Of a DNA stretch of 64,000 nt, positions 21,523-30,764 are shown piece by piece (within the stretch, counting starts at the first letter, position 1; every line of letters starts with the position of its first letter). Made by a program: the position numbers and the translations under genes. The DNA comes from Mesorhizobium sp. (lineage in GTDB: Bacteria > Pseudomonadota > Alphaproteobacteria > Rhizobiales > Rhizobiaceae): the NCBI RefSeq assembly GCF_024710845.1, contig NZ_JANJTZ010000067.1:1-64000 (forward strand). The letters are read 5' to 3'. A model generated the notes under the pieces. That model worked only from the letters and a program-made list of their open reading frames with translations, had not been told where the DNA came from and searched no databases.

Positions 21523-22344
21523 CTAGACCAGCCCCGCCACCGCCATCCACAGCAGCGCCAGCGACACGATCGTCACCTGCATGTCGATCGCGGCGAGCTT
21601 TCGCGCGTGGCGTTCGAGAAAGGCGGCAAGGCGCGGGCGGCGCGGCGACAGCGGCACCAGCCCGGCGACGACATAGGAGAGCCCGTTGACCCCGGCGAAG
21701 ACCAGCGCCATCGACAATTGCGCATAGGCCGCGTCCGCCGCGAGGAAACGCATCGCCGCCCAGAAGCCCAGCGCCAGCGCGACGCCGGCCGCCGCCTGGA
21801 CGCAGCATTCGCCGAAGCGCACGAGGCCGAGCGCGTCCGACACGCCGGCGATGACCAGGAACACGCCCGCCACCCCCACCGGCACGAAGACGCTCATGAT
21901 GTCGACCGTCAGCGTCAGCCCGTAGAACTCGGTGAATGTGGTCAGCGCCAGCACCAGCAGGTTGACGGTGCGGAACTGCAGCGTCGAGCAGAGCGCATAG
22001 TAGAAGCGGTAGAGCCGCTCGCCCACCACCGCCCGGTCCGGCAGGTAGGTGAGCAGATAGGCCGTGTTGAACAGGTAGCCGAAGGAAATGGCGAACATCA
22101 CCGTCACGGTGTTGAGGTCGATCGCCGTCACGTCGGCCTCGCCGCGCGTCAGGAAGCCGAGCAGGATGACGATGCCGGTGATCGACACCGCGCCCAGCGT
22201 GCCCATGATCGAGGCCTGCATGCGCGCCATGTCGCCGACCGACCAGGGCAGCGGCTCCTCGCTCGCCTCCCCGCGCCTCGCCACCAGCAGCGCCACGGCG
22301 AGCCCCAGCGCCAGCGCTACGCCAAATCCGATCCCGAGCCACAT
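21523..22344 (-). CDS. Multi-spanning membrane protein of unknown function
   Basis: Hypothetical integral membrane protein, 273 aa, with about seven to eight hydrophobic segments. The first is at 2-22 (GIGFGVALALGLAVALLVA), and others include LGAVSITGIVILLGFL, TVTVMFAISFGYLFNTAYLL and SVFVPVGVAGVFLVIAGV. No transporter or enzyme motif is recognised. The stop is 43 bp from the convergent lipoprotein gene. A composite repeat at 22411-22770 lies upstream of its start, so the promoter must lie in or beside that repeat. Confidence 0.6.
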   Translation of the reverse strand: MWLGIGFGVALALGLAVALLVARRGEASEEPLPWSVGDMARMQASIMGTLGAVSITGIVILLGFLTRGEADVTAIDLNTVTVMFAISFGYLFNTAYLLTYLPDRAVVGERLYRFYYALCSTLQFRTVNLLVLALTTFTEFYGLTLTVDIMSVFVPVGVAGVFLVIAGVSDALGLVRFGECCVQAAAGVALALGFWAAMRFLAADAAYAQLSMALVFAGVNGLSYVVAGLVPLSPRRPRLAAFLERHARKLAAIDMQVTIVSLALLWMAVAGLV

Positions 22345-22410
22345 CCGGCGCCTCCTCGCGCCCCGCCGCGGCGACTATGGCGTCGGTCCTGCCGCTGCGT
22401 AAGGCGCGGT

Positions 22411-22770
22411 GCCTCTGTCTCCCCCCTGGAGGGGGAGAAAGCAAATTCCTGGGCTTGGCGAAGCCAAGTCCTTGGAATTTGCAAGAGAGGGGGGTGAGAG
22501 CCCGGTTCGCCGAAGGCGAATTCATCGTGCCGGTGGCACGATGAAAGGGTTCGAACGGGTGGGAGCTGCGAAGCAGCGGGTCCCACCCGGGGCGGACCGC
22601 CGCTACCCCCGGCCGGAGGCACCACGGTGAGACAAGGGCGCGCATCGATTCCCACCAAGGGTGGATCGCCGCCGCCACGATGACCCCCTCACTTGCGATT
22701 TCTAAGACTTAGCCTGCGGCTAAGGTCTTGAAATCGCTTTCTCTCCCTCAAGGGGAGAGATTGAGCGCCG
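22411..22770. repeat. Composite palindromic repeat, copies D and E with a hairpin cassette
   Basis: Occupies most of the 500-bp gene-free stretch 22345-22844. Copy D (22411-22495, forward) and copy E (22684-22770, inverted) share the RIME-like ends seen at 18495 and 20816 but have different central stems (CTTGGCGAAGCCAAG in D, TTAGCCTGCGGCTAA in E). Between them is a cassette of three adjacent hairpins at about 22503-22590. One has 10-bp perfect arms at 22522-22531 and 22535-22544; another pairs CGGGTGGGA with TCCCACCCG. No ORF with coding character is visible inside. Confidence 0.75.
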
Positions 22771-22844
22771 CGCCCGCCATCCGCCTTTTCGATCCACGCC
22801 CCTTCGCACCGCGCCGACACTGTCCGCGATGAAAGGAGGCACGG

Positions 22845-23837
22845 GTGAGCAGTTGGGACGCAACGAACGACAGGCAAAGCGTGATCGACTGGGACCTCGT
22901 GATCGAGCGCAATGTCCGCCTGCTTGGCCCCATCATCGCCACCCTGTGCATCATGGCCGGGCTTTCCTCGCCCCTTGAGGCGAGGCGAGAAGCGGTGGCC
23001 GACGGCCACGAAAAGCCCCGAAATGGGCTTTTCGAGCGACCGAGCGCCCGCAGCCATAGCGGAGGGCCGGGTCCGGCGGGACGCGCCTCTTCCTCGCCCC
23101 TTGAGGGAGAGGATGGTCCGGCTCGCCGAGGCAAAGCCGAGGCGTTAGCCGGACCTGGTGAGGGGTCTCTGCCATGCCCGACGCTTCCCCGCCGCGTCCA
23201 CCGCGCCGTCTACCGCCTGCTGCGCGCGGCGGAAGCTGCGGTACGCAGGCTGATCATCGTCGTCGGCCGCGACATGGTGGCGGCGGAACCCATCCTGCCC
23301 CCGCTCAAGCCGAAGCGCGGCCCGCTCGTCACGCACATTCCCGTCCCGGTCCCCGGCCTCGGGCTCGCGATCTCACCCGCCGTGGGGACCGACGCGGCCA
23401 ACGCATCGCCCGCCGCGCGCAAACTCTCCTTCCCCCTGCTCGACCCGCTGCCCGACCCGAACACGCAGCCGTTCCACATCCGCACCTCCGGCGTGCCGCG
23501 CATCTCCATTCCCGGCTGGACGCCGCTCTTCGCGATCGCGCCCAAGCACGACCCTTCGCCCAACGATCCGATCGATGCCGGATACCTTCGCCTGCGTCTC
23601 GCAGCGCTGGCCTCGGCGCTCGGCGACCTGCCCCGCCAGGCCATACGGCTCGCCCGCTGGCGCGCCCGCTGCGCGGCTTTGCGCAAGGCCGGCCGTGCCG
23701 GCCGCCTCTCGCCGCTGCGCCCCGGCCCCGCCTATGGCCTCCACCGTCCCGGCTCGCCGCGCGCAGAACACGCGGTCGACGACGTTCTGCGCGACCTGCA
23801 CTATCTCGCCTGGGAGGCGCGGCGGAATACGTCGTGA
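22845..23837 (+). CDS. Hypothetical protein with repeat sequence embedded in frame
   Basis: Rhizobial-type hypothetical protein, 330 aa, no known function. The GTG start at 22845 has a strong GGAGG five bases upstream. It opens MSSWDATNDRQSVIDWDLVI, with one hydrophobic segment near 26-40 (LLGPIIATLCIMAGL). The later part, LPRRVHRAVYRLLRAAEAAV and LLDPLPDP...DLPRQAIRLARWRAR, reads as the conserved body. Residues about 41-113 between them are encoded by palindromic repeat DNA (22962-23170) and look like inserted, low-information sequence (SSPLEGEDGPARRGK). The frame stays open through the repeats. I infer an ancestral protein shorter by about 70 residues. Confidence 0.6.
   Translation: MSSWDATNDRQSVIDWDLVIERNVRLLGPIIATLCIMAGLSSPLEARREAVADGHEKPRNGLFERPSARSHSGGPGPAGRASSSPLEGEDGPARRGKAEALAGPGEGSLPCPTLPRRVHRAVYRLLRAAEAAVRRLIIVVGRDMVAAEPILPPLKPKRGPLVTHIPVPVPGLGLAISPAVGTDAANASPAARKLSFPLLDPLPDPNTQPFHIRTSGVPRISIPGWTPLFAIAPKHDPSPNDPIDAGYLRLRLAALASALGDLPRQAIRLARWRARCAALRKAGRAGRLSPLRPGPAYGLHRPGSPRAEHAVDDVLRDLHYLAWEARRNTS
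22962..23170 (+). repeat. Palindromic repeats inside a coding sequence
   Basis: Two repeat units, both beginning TTCCTCGCCCCTTGAGG, at about 22963 and 23089. The second is complete: GGTCCGGC pairs with GCCGGACC across a Gly/Ala-rich coding centre and it ends GGTGAGGGG. The first carries AAAAGCCC pairing with GGGCTTTT. They are of the same general type as intergenic palindromes of rhizobia, but here they lie within the gene at 22845-23837 without breaking its frame. Confidence 0.65.
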
Positions 23838-23866
23838 AGAAGGCGACGATCCATCCCACGCGCGGC

Positions 23867-24043
23867 GTCATCCTCGGGCTTGACCCGAGGATCTACCTCC
23901 GCTCGTCCATATCCGATCCGCCCATCGCATCAACGCCGGCAGATCCTCGGGGTGAGATGGCGGTTCGCCCATCGGGCGAATTGCAAGGTCCAGTGGACCT
24001 TGCAAAGCCAATCGAACGCCCGAAGGGCCGGCCCGAGGATGAC
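23867..24043. repeat. Second type of palindromic intergenic element
   Basis: A 177-bp element whose outer ends pair (GTCATCCTCGGG at 23867 with CCCGAGGATGAC ending at 24043). Inside are more inverted pairs: GGGCTTGACCCGAGGATC with GATCCTCGGGGTGAG, and CAAGGTCCA with TGGACCTTG. It differs in sequence from the 18495/20816/22411 family. It fills most of the 264-bp gap between the genes at 22845 and 24102. Confidence 0.65.
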
Positions 24044-24101
24044 GGCGAGCGGACTGCGGGGCAACCCTACTGCCCTCCTGCCGTACTCCCCTACTTCCGC
24101 C

Positions 24102-24614
24102 TCAATGCCCGCTCTTCGGCTTTTCGCCATGGCCGCCGGCGGGCTCGCCGCCGCCCGCCTTGACCTCGGCGTGGTCGATCTCGGCCAGTATGCGATCGCA
24201 CGACGCTTCCGTCACCGTGCCGGCGCGGCGGAGCGCCGCCTGCCACGACATCGACACCAGCATTCCGTCATGCGCCGCCTCGGCGTCGGACGCGGCCTTC
24301 AGCGCCACCACCTCGAGGCCGCCGCAGCGCGAGCGGAGCAGTTGCGCCAGCGCGAAATTGTAGGTGGCCGAGGTTTCGGCGTCGGCTTCCGCCTTCAGCG
24401 CCGCGACCTTCTGCGGGTCGATCCCGCCATGGCCCTCGGCCTCGGCATGCACTTCCGGCGCGGGCGCCAGGAAATAGGCCCAGGCCCCGTAGCCGCCCCC
24501 GCCCAGAACGATCAGCGGCACCAGCGCGAACAGGATCAGCTTCACCTTCGAGCGCTTCTTTGGGCTCTCGCCTGGGGTCGCGGCGGGCGCCGCCTTTGCT
24601 TTCGTCTTGGCCAT
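24102..24614 (-). CDS. Membrane-anchored hypothetical protein
   Basis: 170-residue protein of unknown function. A Lys/Ala/Pro-rich cytoplasmic head (MAKTKAKAAPAATPG) is followed by one membrane segment at about 26-47 (LILFALVPLIVLGGGGYGAW) and a domain that is probably periplasmic, with two Cys (RSRCGGLEV and EASCDRI) that could pair. It ends in a Gly/His/Lys tail. The ATG at 24614 follows AAAGGGGGC; two further in-frame codons upstream lack a site. It is divergent from the Tat-exported protein that starts at 24722. Confidence 0.6.
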   Translation of the reverse strand: MAKTKAKAAPAATPGESPKKRSKVKLILFALVPLIVLGGGGYGAWAYFLAPAPEVHAEAEGHGGIDPQKVAALKAEADAETSATYNFALAQLLRSRCGGLEVVALKAASDAEAAHDGMLVSMSWQAALRRAGTVTEASCDRILAEIDHAEVKAGGGEPAGGHGEKPKSGH

Positions 24615-24721
24615 GCCCCCTTGTGCGCACAAAGGCGTTAAATCGGCGTAATCGCGATCGCGCGAATGTTTGCCTTTCGGCGCGGCGGGCGTATGCTTCA
24701 GGCAACGGGTGGAGGGCGCCG

Positions 24722-25420
24722 ATGGGCGTCACGCGCAGGTCGGTCCTGGGTCTGGGCATCGCCGCGGCGGCGCTGCCGGGCCTGTCGCGCGCCGCGCCCG
24801 CGGCACCCGCCGCCTTCCTCGGCCAGTCGGGCGAGCCGCAGACCGGCCGCCTCGTGCTCGGCCTGCTCGTCGCCGACGACGAGACGGCGCTCCGCCAGGC
24901 GGTGTCAGACCTGCGTACAAAACTCTCCTACCGGCGCGTGCTGCGCCAGCGCTCGACCGACCGCTACAAGCTCGCCTTCGCCCGCGCGCTGATCGATGCG
25001 CTCGCCGCCCGGTCCGACACGCGCTTTGCCGCCGTCGCCTTCGACCTGCCGCCCTGGCCGAAGCCGGGCGCGGCGCGCGACCGCCTGGTGCGCGCGGCCC
25101 TCGCCGAGGCGCTGGCCGCAGCACCTGCGGGCGCCCCGGTCAGCCTCGTCGACAATGGCGACCGCGCCGCCATCGGCACGCTGGTCCATGCCCTGCCCTC
25201 GGCTCCGGCGCGCGTGCTGCGCTATGCCCGCATCGGCGACGATGACCTGCTGCAGGTCGCGGCCCTCCTCACCGGGCTCGCCAATCCGTCGCGGGCGCGC
25301 AGCCGCTCCACCAAGGGCACGCTCGTGGCGCATCTGAGGCTCTCGCTCGGCGTCGGCGAAATCTCGGCGCGGGCGCTGTCGCGCCATCCGCGGTTTTCGG
25401 TGAGGTCGGTGAAAGTGTGA
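24722..25420 (+). CDS. Tat-exported hypothetical protein, faintly DUF3800-like
   Basis: 232-residue protein with a twin-arginine signal at 4-28 (TRRSVLGLGIAAAALPGLSRA), indicating folded export to the periplasm. The ATG at 24722 follows GGAGGGCGCCG. The mature part, GRLVLGLLVADDETALRQAV...RYKLAFARALIDAL...VSLVDNGDRA, has the strand/helix order of DUF3800 proteins (RNase H-like fold), but the opening acidic motif reads FLGQSGEP instead of the usual DESG, so catalysis is doubtful. No operon partner. Confidence 0.55.
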   Translation: MGVTRRSVLGLGIAAAALPGLSRAAPAAPAAFLGQSGEPQTGRLVLGLLVADDETALRQAVSDLRTKLSYRRVLRQRSTDRYKLAFARALIDALAARSDTRFAAVAFDLPPWPKPGAARDRLVRAALAEALAAAPAGAPVSLVDNGDRAAIGTLVHALPSAPARVLRYARIGDDDLLQVAALLTGLANPSRARSRSTKGTLVAHLRLSLGVGEISARALSRHPRFSVRSVKV

Positions 25421-25510
25421 GGCGCGCCGGCGGAAGCCGTCCCAGTCGCAAAGCCACTAACGAGGGCAACCGCCGGCACGGCTCCATCAGGCACCCGGCC
25501 GCGGCCCCAG

Positions 25511-26389
25511 TCAATAGCGCCTCTTGCGCACCCGGTCGCGGCCGAGGCCGGTTTCGTCCAGCAGCCCGGCCCGCTTGGCGTGGTAATAGTAGCCCGACTG
25601 GTAGAGCCGGTCGGCCTGGCGCTCGTCGCCGCCCGCTACCAGATACGCCCCGCGCAGATATTTCACCGAGTAGATCAGATTGGTCTCGGCATCGAGCAGG
25701 CCCGACGCCGCGCCGCGATAGCCCATGCCGCGCGCCGTTTGGTGCTTGATCTGCATCAGCCCCCAATGGCCGCGGTTATAGGCCTTCGGGTTGAAGTTGC
25801 TCTCGCGCCTTACGACCTTGCGCACGAACGCCTCGGGCAGGTCGTAGTGGCGGGCGTATTTGGCGATCAGCGCATCGACCGGCGCGCCCGACGAGCGCGG
25901 CGGCGGCGGCGCGAAGGCGGCTACCCTGACCTCGCCGGCGGCAGGCTGTTCGGGCGCTGCCGCCTCGATCGCCGCGGCCGCGCCGGCCGGCGCTGCCATC
26001 GCCACCTGCGACAGCCGCTCGGGCGAAGGCTGCATGGCAAGCCGGTCGCCCTTCGGTGCCGCACCCTCGGGGGCCGCAGGGGCAAGCGGCAGTCCGGAGA
26101 AGTCTTCCGCCGCGGCGTCGATATCGGCCTCGGCGAGCACGCTCGCCTGCGGCTGGAGCGAAGGTTGCGGCGCGAGCGACGCCAGGTCGCCGGAAACGCA
26201 GCCCGACATCAGGCTGCCGGCGGCGGCGAGGAGGAGGAAACGGCGGACGGACAGCGCGGAACTCCGGGTCGGTGGCGTGTGACCCGAATGCAGCCGATTT
26301 CTGGCGGGAATGAGACGAAACCCGCGAATCGGCGTCACGACGGGCCAAGACGACGCGCGTAGCGCAATCTCCGGCTTCTTGCCGGGCAA
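25511..26389 (-). CDS. Lytic transglycosylase (SLT domain) lipoprotein
   Basis: Peptidoglycan lytic transglycosylase of the SLT/goose-lysozyme-like fold. A lipobox, SLMSGC, near residue 63 predicts a lipid-anchored protein. An Ala/Pro-rich linker of about 100 residues precedes the catalytic domain (about 170-285). That domain has the catalytic Glu in VRRESNFNP, then GHWGLMQIKHQTARGMGY and the C-terminal YYYHAKRAG. The start is unresolved: the first ATG at 26389 leaves an unusually long 45-residue head before the hydrophobic signal (VRRFLLLAAAGSL), and the real start may be an alternative codon nearer the signal. Divergent from ogt. Confidence 0.82.
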   Translation of the reverse strand: MPGKKPEIALRASSWPVVTPIRGFRLIPARNRLHSGHTPPTRSSALSVRRFLLLAAAGSLMSGCVSGDLASLAPQPSLQPQASVLAEADIDAAAEDFSGLPLAPAAPEGAAPKGDRLAMQPSPERLSQVAMAAPAGAAAAIEAAAPEQPAAGEVRVAAFAPPPPRSSGAPVDALIAKYARHYDLPEAFVRKVVRRESNFNPKAYNRGHWGLMQIKHQTARGMGYRGAASGLLDAETNLIYSVKYLRGAYLVAGGDERQADRLYQSGYYYHAKRAGLLDETGLGRDRVRKRRY

Positions 26390-26456
26390 ATGTTCACGTA
26401 TTGTTCGAGAGCGAGACTCGCTGTAAAATAAAAAACTTGTTTCGTGGAGCCCACCG

Positions 26457-27023
26457 ATGGAAGCCTCCCCGCCACTCTTTCACACCGTCCTCGACACCGC
26501 GCTTGGGCCGGTGGGACTCGCCTGGCGCGCCGAACCGCGGCGCCTTCCCGTGGTGCGCCTGCAGCTGCCGGCTGGCGACGCGGCCGAGACCGAGAAGGCG
26601 TTGACGAAAAGGCTCGCCTCGACGCGCGCGGCGAGGCTCCCGCCGGAGATCGCCATCCTGGCGGAGATGATCCAGGCCTATGCGCGGGGCGAGACGGTCG
26701 ACTTCTCGGCCGTCCCCGTCGATTTCGGTCCGGTGGAGCCGCTGCGCCGGACGATCTATGCGACCTTGCGGAAACTCCGCCACGGCGAGACGCTGACCTA
26801 TGGCGAACTCGCCGAACGCGCCGGCTTCCCCGGCCAAGCGCAGGCGGTCGGCCAGGCAATGGGCAGGAATCCCGTGCCGCTGATCGTGCCGTGCCACCGT
26901 GTGCTGGCTGCCGGCGGCAAGATTGGCGGCTTCTCCGCACCGGGCGGCGTGACCACCAAGCAGAAGATGCTCCGGCTCGAAGGCGCGATACAGGCGCCGG
27001 CGCAGGCGGATCTGTTTGGGTGA
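26457..27023 (+). CDS. ogt: Methylated-DNA-protein-cysteine methyltransferase
   Basis: Suicidal DNA repair protein that transfers methyl groups from O6-methylguanine to itself. The 188-aa protein has the acceptor Cys146 in the signature PCHRV, followed by GGKIGGFSAPGG, and the DNA-binding helix region ETLTYGELAERAGFPGQAQAV. No Ada-type N-terminal domain is present. The ATG at 26457 has GGAG eight bases upstream. A lone gene, convergent with the gene at 27063-27371. Confidence 0.93.
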   Translation: MEASPPLFHTVLDTALGPVGLAWRAEPRRLPVVRLQLPAGDAAETEKALTKRLASTRAARLPPEIAILAEMIQAYARGETVDFSAVPVDFGPVEPLRRTIYATLRKLRHGETLTYGELAERAGFPGQAQAVGQAMGRNPVPLIVPCHRVLAAGGKIGGFSAPGGVTTKQKMLRLEGAIQAPAQADLFG

Positions 27024-27062
27024 GGGAGCAGAGGAGGTAGTCCTGCCTATTGCCCCACTGCC

Positions 27063-27371
27063 CTACTCATCGAACGGATAATACGTCCTCTGCATGCATT
27101 TCAGCACGCGGCACCGGTTGGTGTCCGCGGTCGGCACCACCTCGAGCTTGGCATATTCGCCGCGCTGGCAGTAGCCACCATGCGCGACATAGCGGTCGTA
27201 GAGCGGCAGCGAGGGATTGCGCGCGGAACGGTAGCGCAGGATCACCGCCCCCTCCTCCTGGATCCGGCTCTGCGCCTCGTCACACGACATCTGCATTGAA
27301 TTGTAGCGCGAAATGGCGTGCGCCGGCAGCGCCGTCGCCACCAGGGTGAGCGCGATGAGTGCGGTTCGCAT
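27063..27371 (-). CDS. Small secreted cysteine-containing protein
   Basis: 102-residue exported protein of unknown function. The signal peptide MRTALIALTLVATALPAHA is followed by a mature part with four Cys (MSCDEAQ, GGYCQRG, NRCRVLKCMQ) that could form two disulfides in the periplasm. GGAGG lies six bases before the ATG at 27371; an ATG ten codons upstream is not supported by a site. Similar small proteins occur in many rhizobia as hypotheticals. Confidence 0.7.
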   Translation of the reverse strand: MRTALIALTLVATALPAHAISRYNSMQMSCDEAQSRIQEEGAVILRYRSARNPSLPLYDRYVAHGGYCQRGEYAKLEVVPTADTNRCRVLKCMQRTYYPFDE

Positions 27372-27741
27372 ATTAGCCTCCTCGACCTGCGGGAACGTCA
27401 TTCAAGTCCCTCATCGTGTCGGAGATAGGGCGCCGGCAAGCCCTTGCAACGCCGTTGCCCTGCACCCATATCACGTGCAGCGGCGTTCGTAGGATACTCT
27501 CCTTCCTTTCGAGCGCCGGGCGCAGTCGCGGAGGCCGTAATCGGCCGGAGCGGCGCGCCGGTCTGGCGGCCTCTCCCGGCGCGCGGCGGATCACGGTCCG
27601 CACGCTTTCTGCAAGTCACGGATGTACTGACGGCGGAGCGCAACGCGCGCCTCCTGCTGCCTCGCGATCGCTCCGGCGGTCCGGCGGCGGGGGGAGACGG
27701 CGGCTGGGCAACGCCATGACCGTCGAAGAAGCTTGGCTGCG
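27372..27741. other. Gene-free stretch
   Basis: About 370 bp between the secreted protein gene and the stop of the histidine kinase. Open frames here have no ribosome site and Arg/Pro-rich nonsense composition. I see no clear terminator, RNA gene or repeat; it presumably holds the promoter of the gene at 27063-27371. Confidence 0.5.
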
Positions 27742-28770
27742 TCAGGGGTCAGCGCCTTCCGAGGCGACCACCGTTTCGATGGGCGCGACGAGCTTCCACG
27801 TCATCCGGTCGGCTTCGCGCTTCATGGCCGCGTGACCGGCAAGGGCCTGCGGCGCCACCCGTTGCAGCACCACCGTGCCGAAGCCCTTGCGCGACGTGTC
27901 GAAGCGTCGTTCACCTGCCATCGGCGGAAATCGTTCGTCCCAGGTCAGGTGAAGATCGTTGAGCCCGTCCGGCCGCGCGGCGATCTTCCAGTCGATCTCT
28001 AGCCGGCCGGCATCGGATGAGAGCGCGCCATACTTGGCGGAGTTCGTGCCGAGTTCATGCAATGCCATGCCGAGGTGTTGCACGGCGTTGGCGCTCAGCC
28101 TTATTGCCGGCCCCTCGATCCTGGTCTGGTTCTCCCTGCCGAAGGGCTTCAAGTGCTCCTCGACCAGTTCGGAGAGCGACGCGCCGACCCAATCCGAATT
28201 GACCAGCAGGTCGTGCGAACGCGACAGCGCCATGATGCGATCGCGCACGCGCTGTTCGAATTCCTGCGGATCCGTGGTGCGCCTGCCCGTCTCGCGCACC
28301 ATGGAGAGGATCACGGCGAACTGGTTCTTCACCCGGTGGTTCACCTCGCGCATCAGCAGGCGAATGCGCCGCTCGCTCTCCTTGGCGGCGGTGATGTCCC
28401 GGGCGATCTTCGAAGCGCCGACGATCTGGCCGTTCGATCCGCGTATCGGCGACACGGTCAGCGACACGGGCACCCGCGTGCCGTCCTTGCGGACCCGGAT
28501 CGTATCGAAGCTCGGCATCGGCTCGCCGCGGCGTATCCGAGCCATGATCTCGACCTCCTCCGCGTGCCGGTCTTCCGGAATAAGCATGAGGACAGAGCAT
28601 CCGATCGCCTCCTCGGCGGTGTAGCCGAACAATCGCTCCGCCGCACGGTTCCAGCTGGTGATGACGCTGTTCAGGTCCTTGCTGACGATGGCGTCGAACG
28701 AGGAATCGACGATCGCGGCGAGATAGGCGTCCGCCGTCGCCGAAGACATGGAAACATCAACGGTTTTCAT
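27742..28770 (-). CDS. PAS-domain HWE-type histidine kinase
   Basis: Soluble sensor histidine kinase of the HWE/HisKA_2 group, 342 aa. One PAS domain (about 15-130) has the usual core VSKDLNSVITSWNRAAERLFGY and DGTRVPVSLTVSPI. The phospho-acceptor is His145 in REVNHRVKNQ, the N-box is ALHELGTNSAKYGAL, and the WDE of HLTWDERFPP fits the motif that names the family. There is no membrane segment, so it senses an internal signal; a LOV-type flavin Cys is not obvious. No response regulator is adjacent. It starts 62 bp downstream of the ugpC stop on the same strand and could be co-transcribed with the ugp operon or stand alone. Confidence 0.88.
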   Translation of the reverse strand: MKTVDVSMSSATADAYLAAIVDSSFDAIVSKDLNSVITSWNRAAERLFGYTAEEAIGCSVLMLIPEDRHAEEVEIMARIRRGEPMPSFDTIRVRKDGTRVPVSLTVSPIRGSNGQIVGASKIARDITAAKESERRIRLLMREVNHRVKNQFAVILSMVRETGRRTTDPQEFEQRVRDRIMALSRSHDLLVNSDWVGASLSELVEEHLKPFGRENQTRIEGPAIRLSANAVQHLGMALHELGTNSAKYGALSSDAGRLEIDWKIAARPDGLNDLHLTWDERFPPMAGERRFDTSRKGFGTVVLQRVAPQALAGHAAMKREADRMTWKLVAPIETVVASEGADP

Positions 28771-28832
28771 TGCTGCTGGTTAGACCCAGTCTCGACGCCC
28801 GGCAACTAAATATAACAAAGTCGCCGGGCGGC

Positions 28833-29915
<1,083 letters not shown>

Positions 29916-30764
29916 TTACTTCTCCGACTCCACGAGACCCTTCACGAACCAGCGCTGCATGAGAACGACGACCAGGATCGGCGGCAGGATGGCGAGGACG
30001 CAAGTCACCATGACGAGGTGCCATTCCGTGTCCGCGTCAGCAAACGAGATCATCTTCCTGAGCGCGATGACGATCGTGTTCATCTGGTTGTCGTTGGTGA
30101 CGAGCAGCGGCCACAGATACTGCGTCCAGCCATAGATGAAGAGGATCACGAACAGCGCCGCGATATTGGTGCGCGACAGCGGCAGCAGAATGTCCTTGAA
30201 GAACCGCCACGGCCCCGCGCCGTCGACGCGCGCGGCCTCGACCAGTTCGCCCGGGATGGTCAGGAAGAACTGCCGGAACAAAAGCGTCGCCGTCGCCGAC
30301 GCCATCAGCGGCAAGGTGAGACCGGTATAGGTGTCGATCAGCCCGAGGTCGACCATGACTTTGTAGGTCGGCAGGATGCGCACCTCGACCGGCAGCATCA
30401 GGGTGATGAAGATCAGCCAGAAGGCCGTCATCCGGAACGGGAACTTGAAGAAGACGATCGCATAGGCCGACAGGATCGAGATGCAGATCTTGCCGATCGC
30501 GACGGCAAGCGCGACGATCGTCGTGTTGAGCAGCAGCCGGTCGACGCCGACGCCGCCGATCCGGCCGATGCCGCCGAACAGCGCCTGCCAGTAGTTGGCG
30601 AAGAACTCCTTGCCGGGCAGCAACGGGAGCGGTGGCCGCAGGATCGTCTGCAAGGTGTGGGTCGACGCGACGAACGTGTAGTAGATCGGGAAGGCGACGA
30701 CCAGGATGCCCAGGATCAGCACCAGATGCGCGATCAGCCGGCGGATGGGGGCGTTCTCGATCAT
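29916..30764 (-). CDS. ugpE: sn-Glycerol-3-phosphate ABC transporter permease
   Basis: Inner-membrane permease, 282 aa, with six hydrophobic segments, starting [20 protein letters not shown] after a short cytoplasmic head. The EAA coupling loop [20 protein letters not shown] contacts the ATPase. The start overlaps the ugpA stop by four bases (ATGA), and its stop is directly followed by the ugpC start, so the three genes are translated as a coupled unit. Confidence 0.92.
   Translation of the reverse strand: MIENAPIRRLIAHLVLILGILVVAFPIYYTFVASTHTLQTILRPPLPLLPGKEFFANYWQALFGGIGRIGGVGVDRLLLNTTIVALAVAIGKICISILSAYAIVFFKFPFRMTAFWLIFITLMLPVEVRILPTYKVMVDLGLIDTYTGLTLPLMASATATLLFRQFFLTIPGELVEAARVDGAGPWRFFKDILLPLSRTNIAALFVILFIYGWTQYLWPLLVTNDNQMNTIVIALRKMISFADADTEWHLVMVTCVLAILPPILVVVLMQRWFVKGLVESEK

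Noticed and set aside
22540-22570. tRNA-like GGGTTCGAAC sequence
   Set aside because: No acceptor or anticodon stems pair around it. It belongs to the repeat hairpin cassette.
27416-27719. Open frames between the small secreted protein and the histidine kinase
   Set aside because: Arg/Pro/Ala-rich sequences without ribosome sites or hydrophobic or motif features; treated as non-coding.
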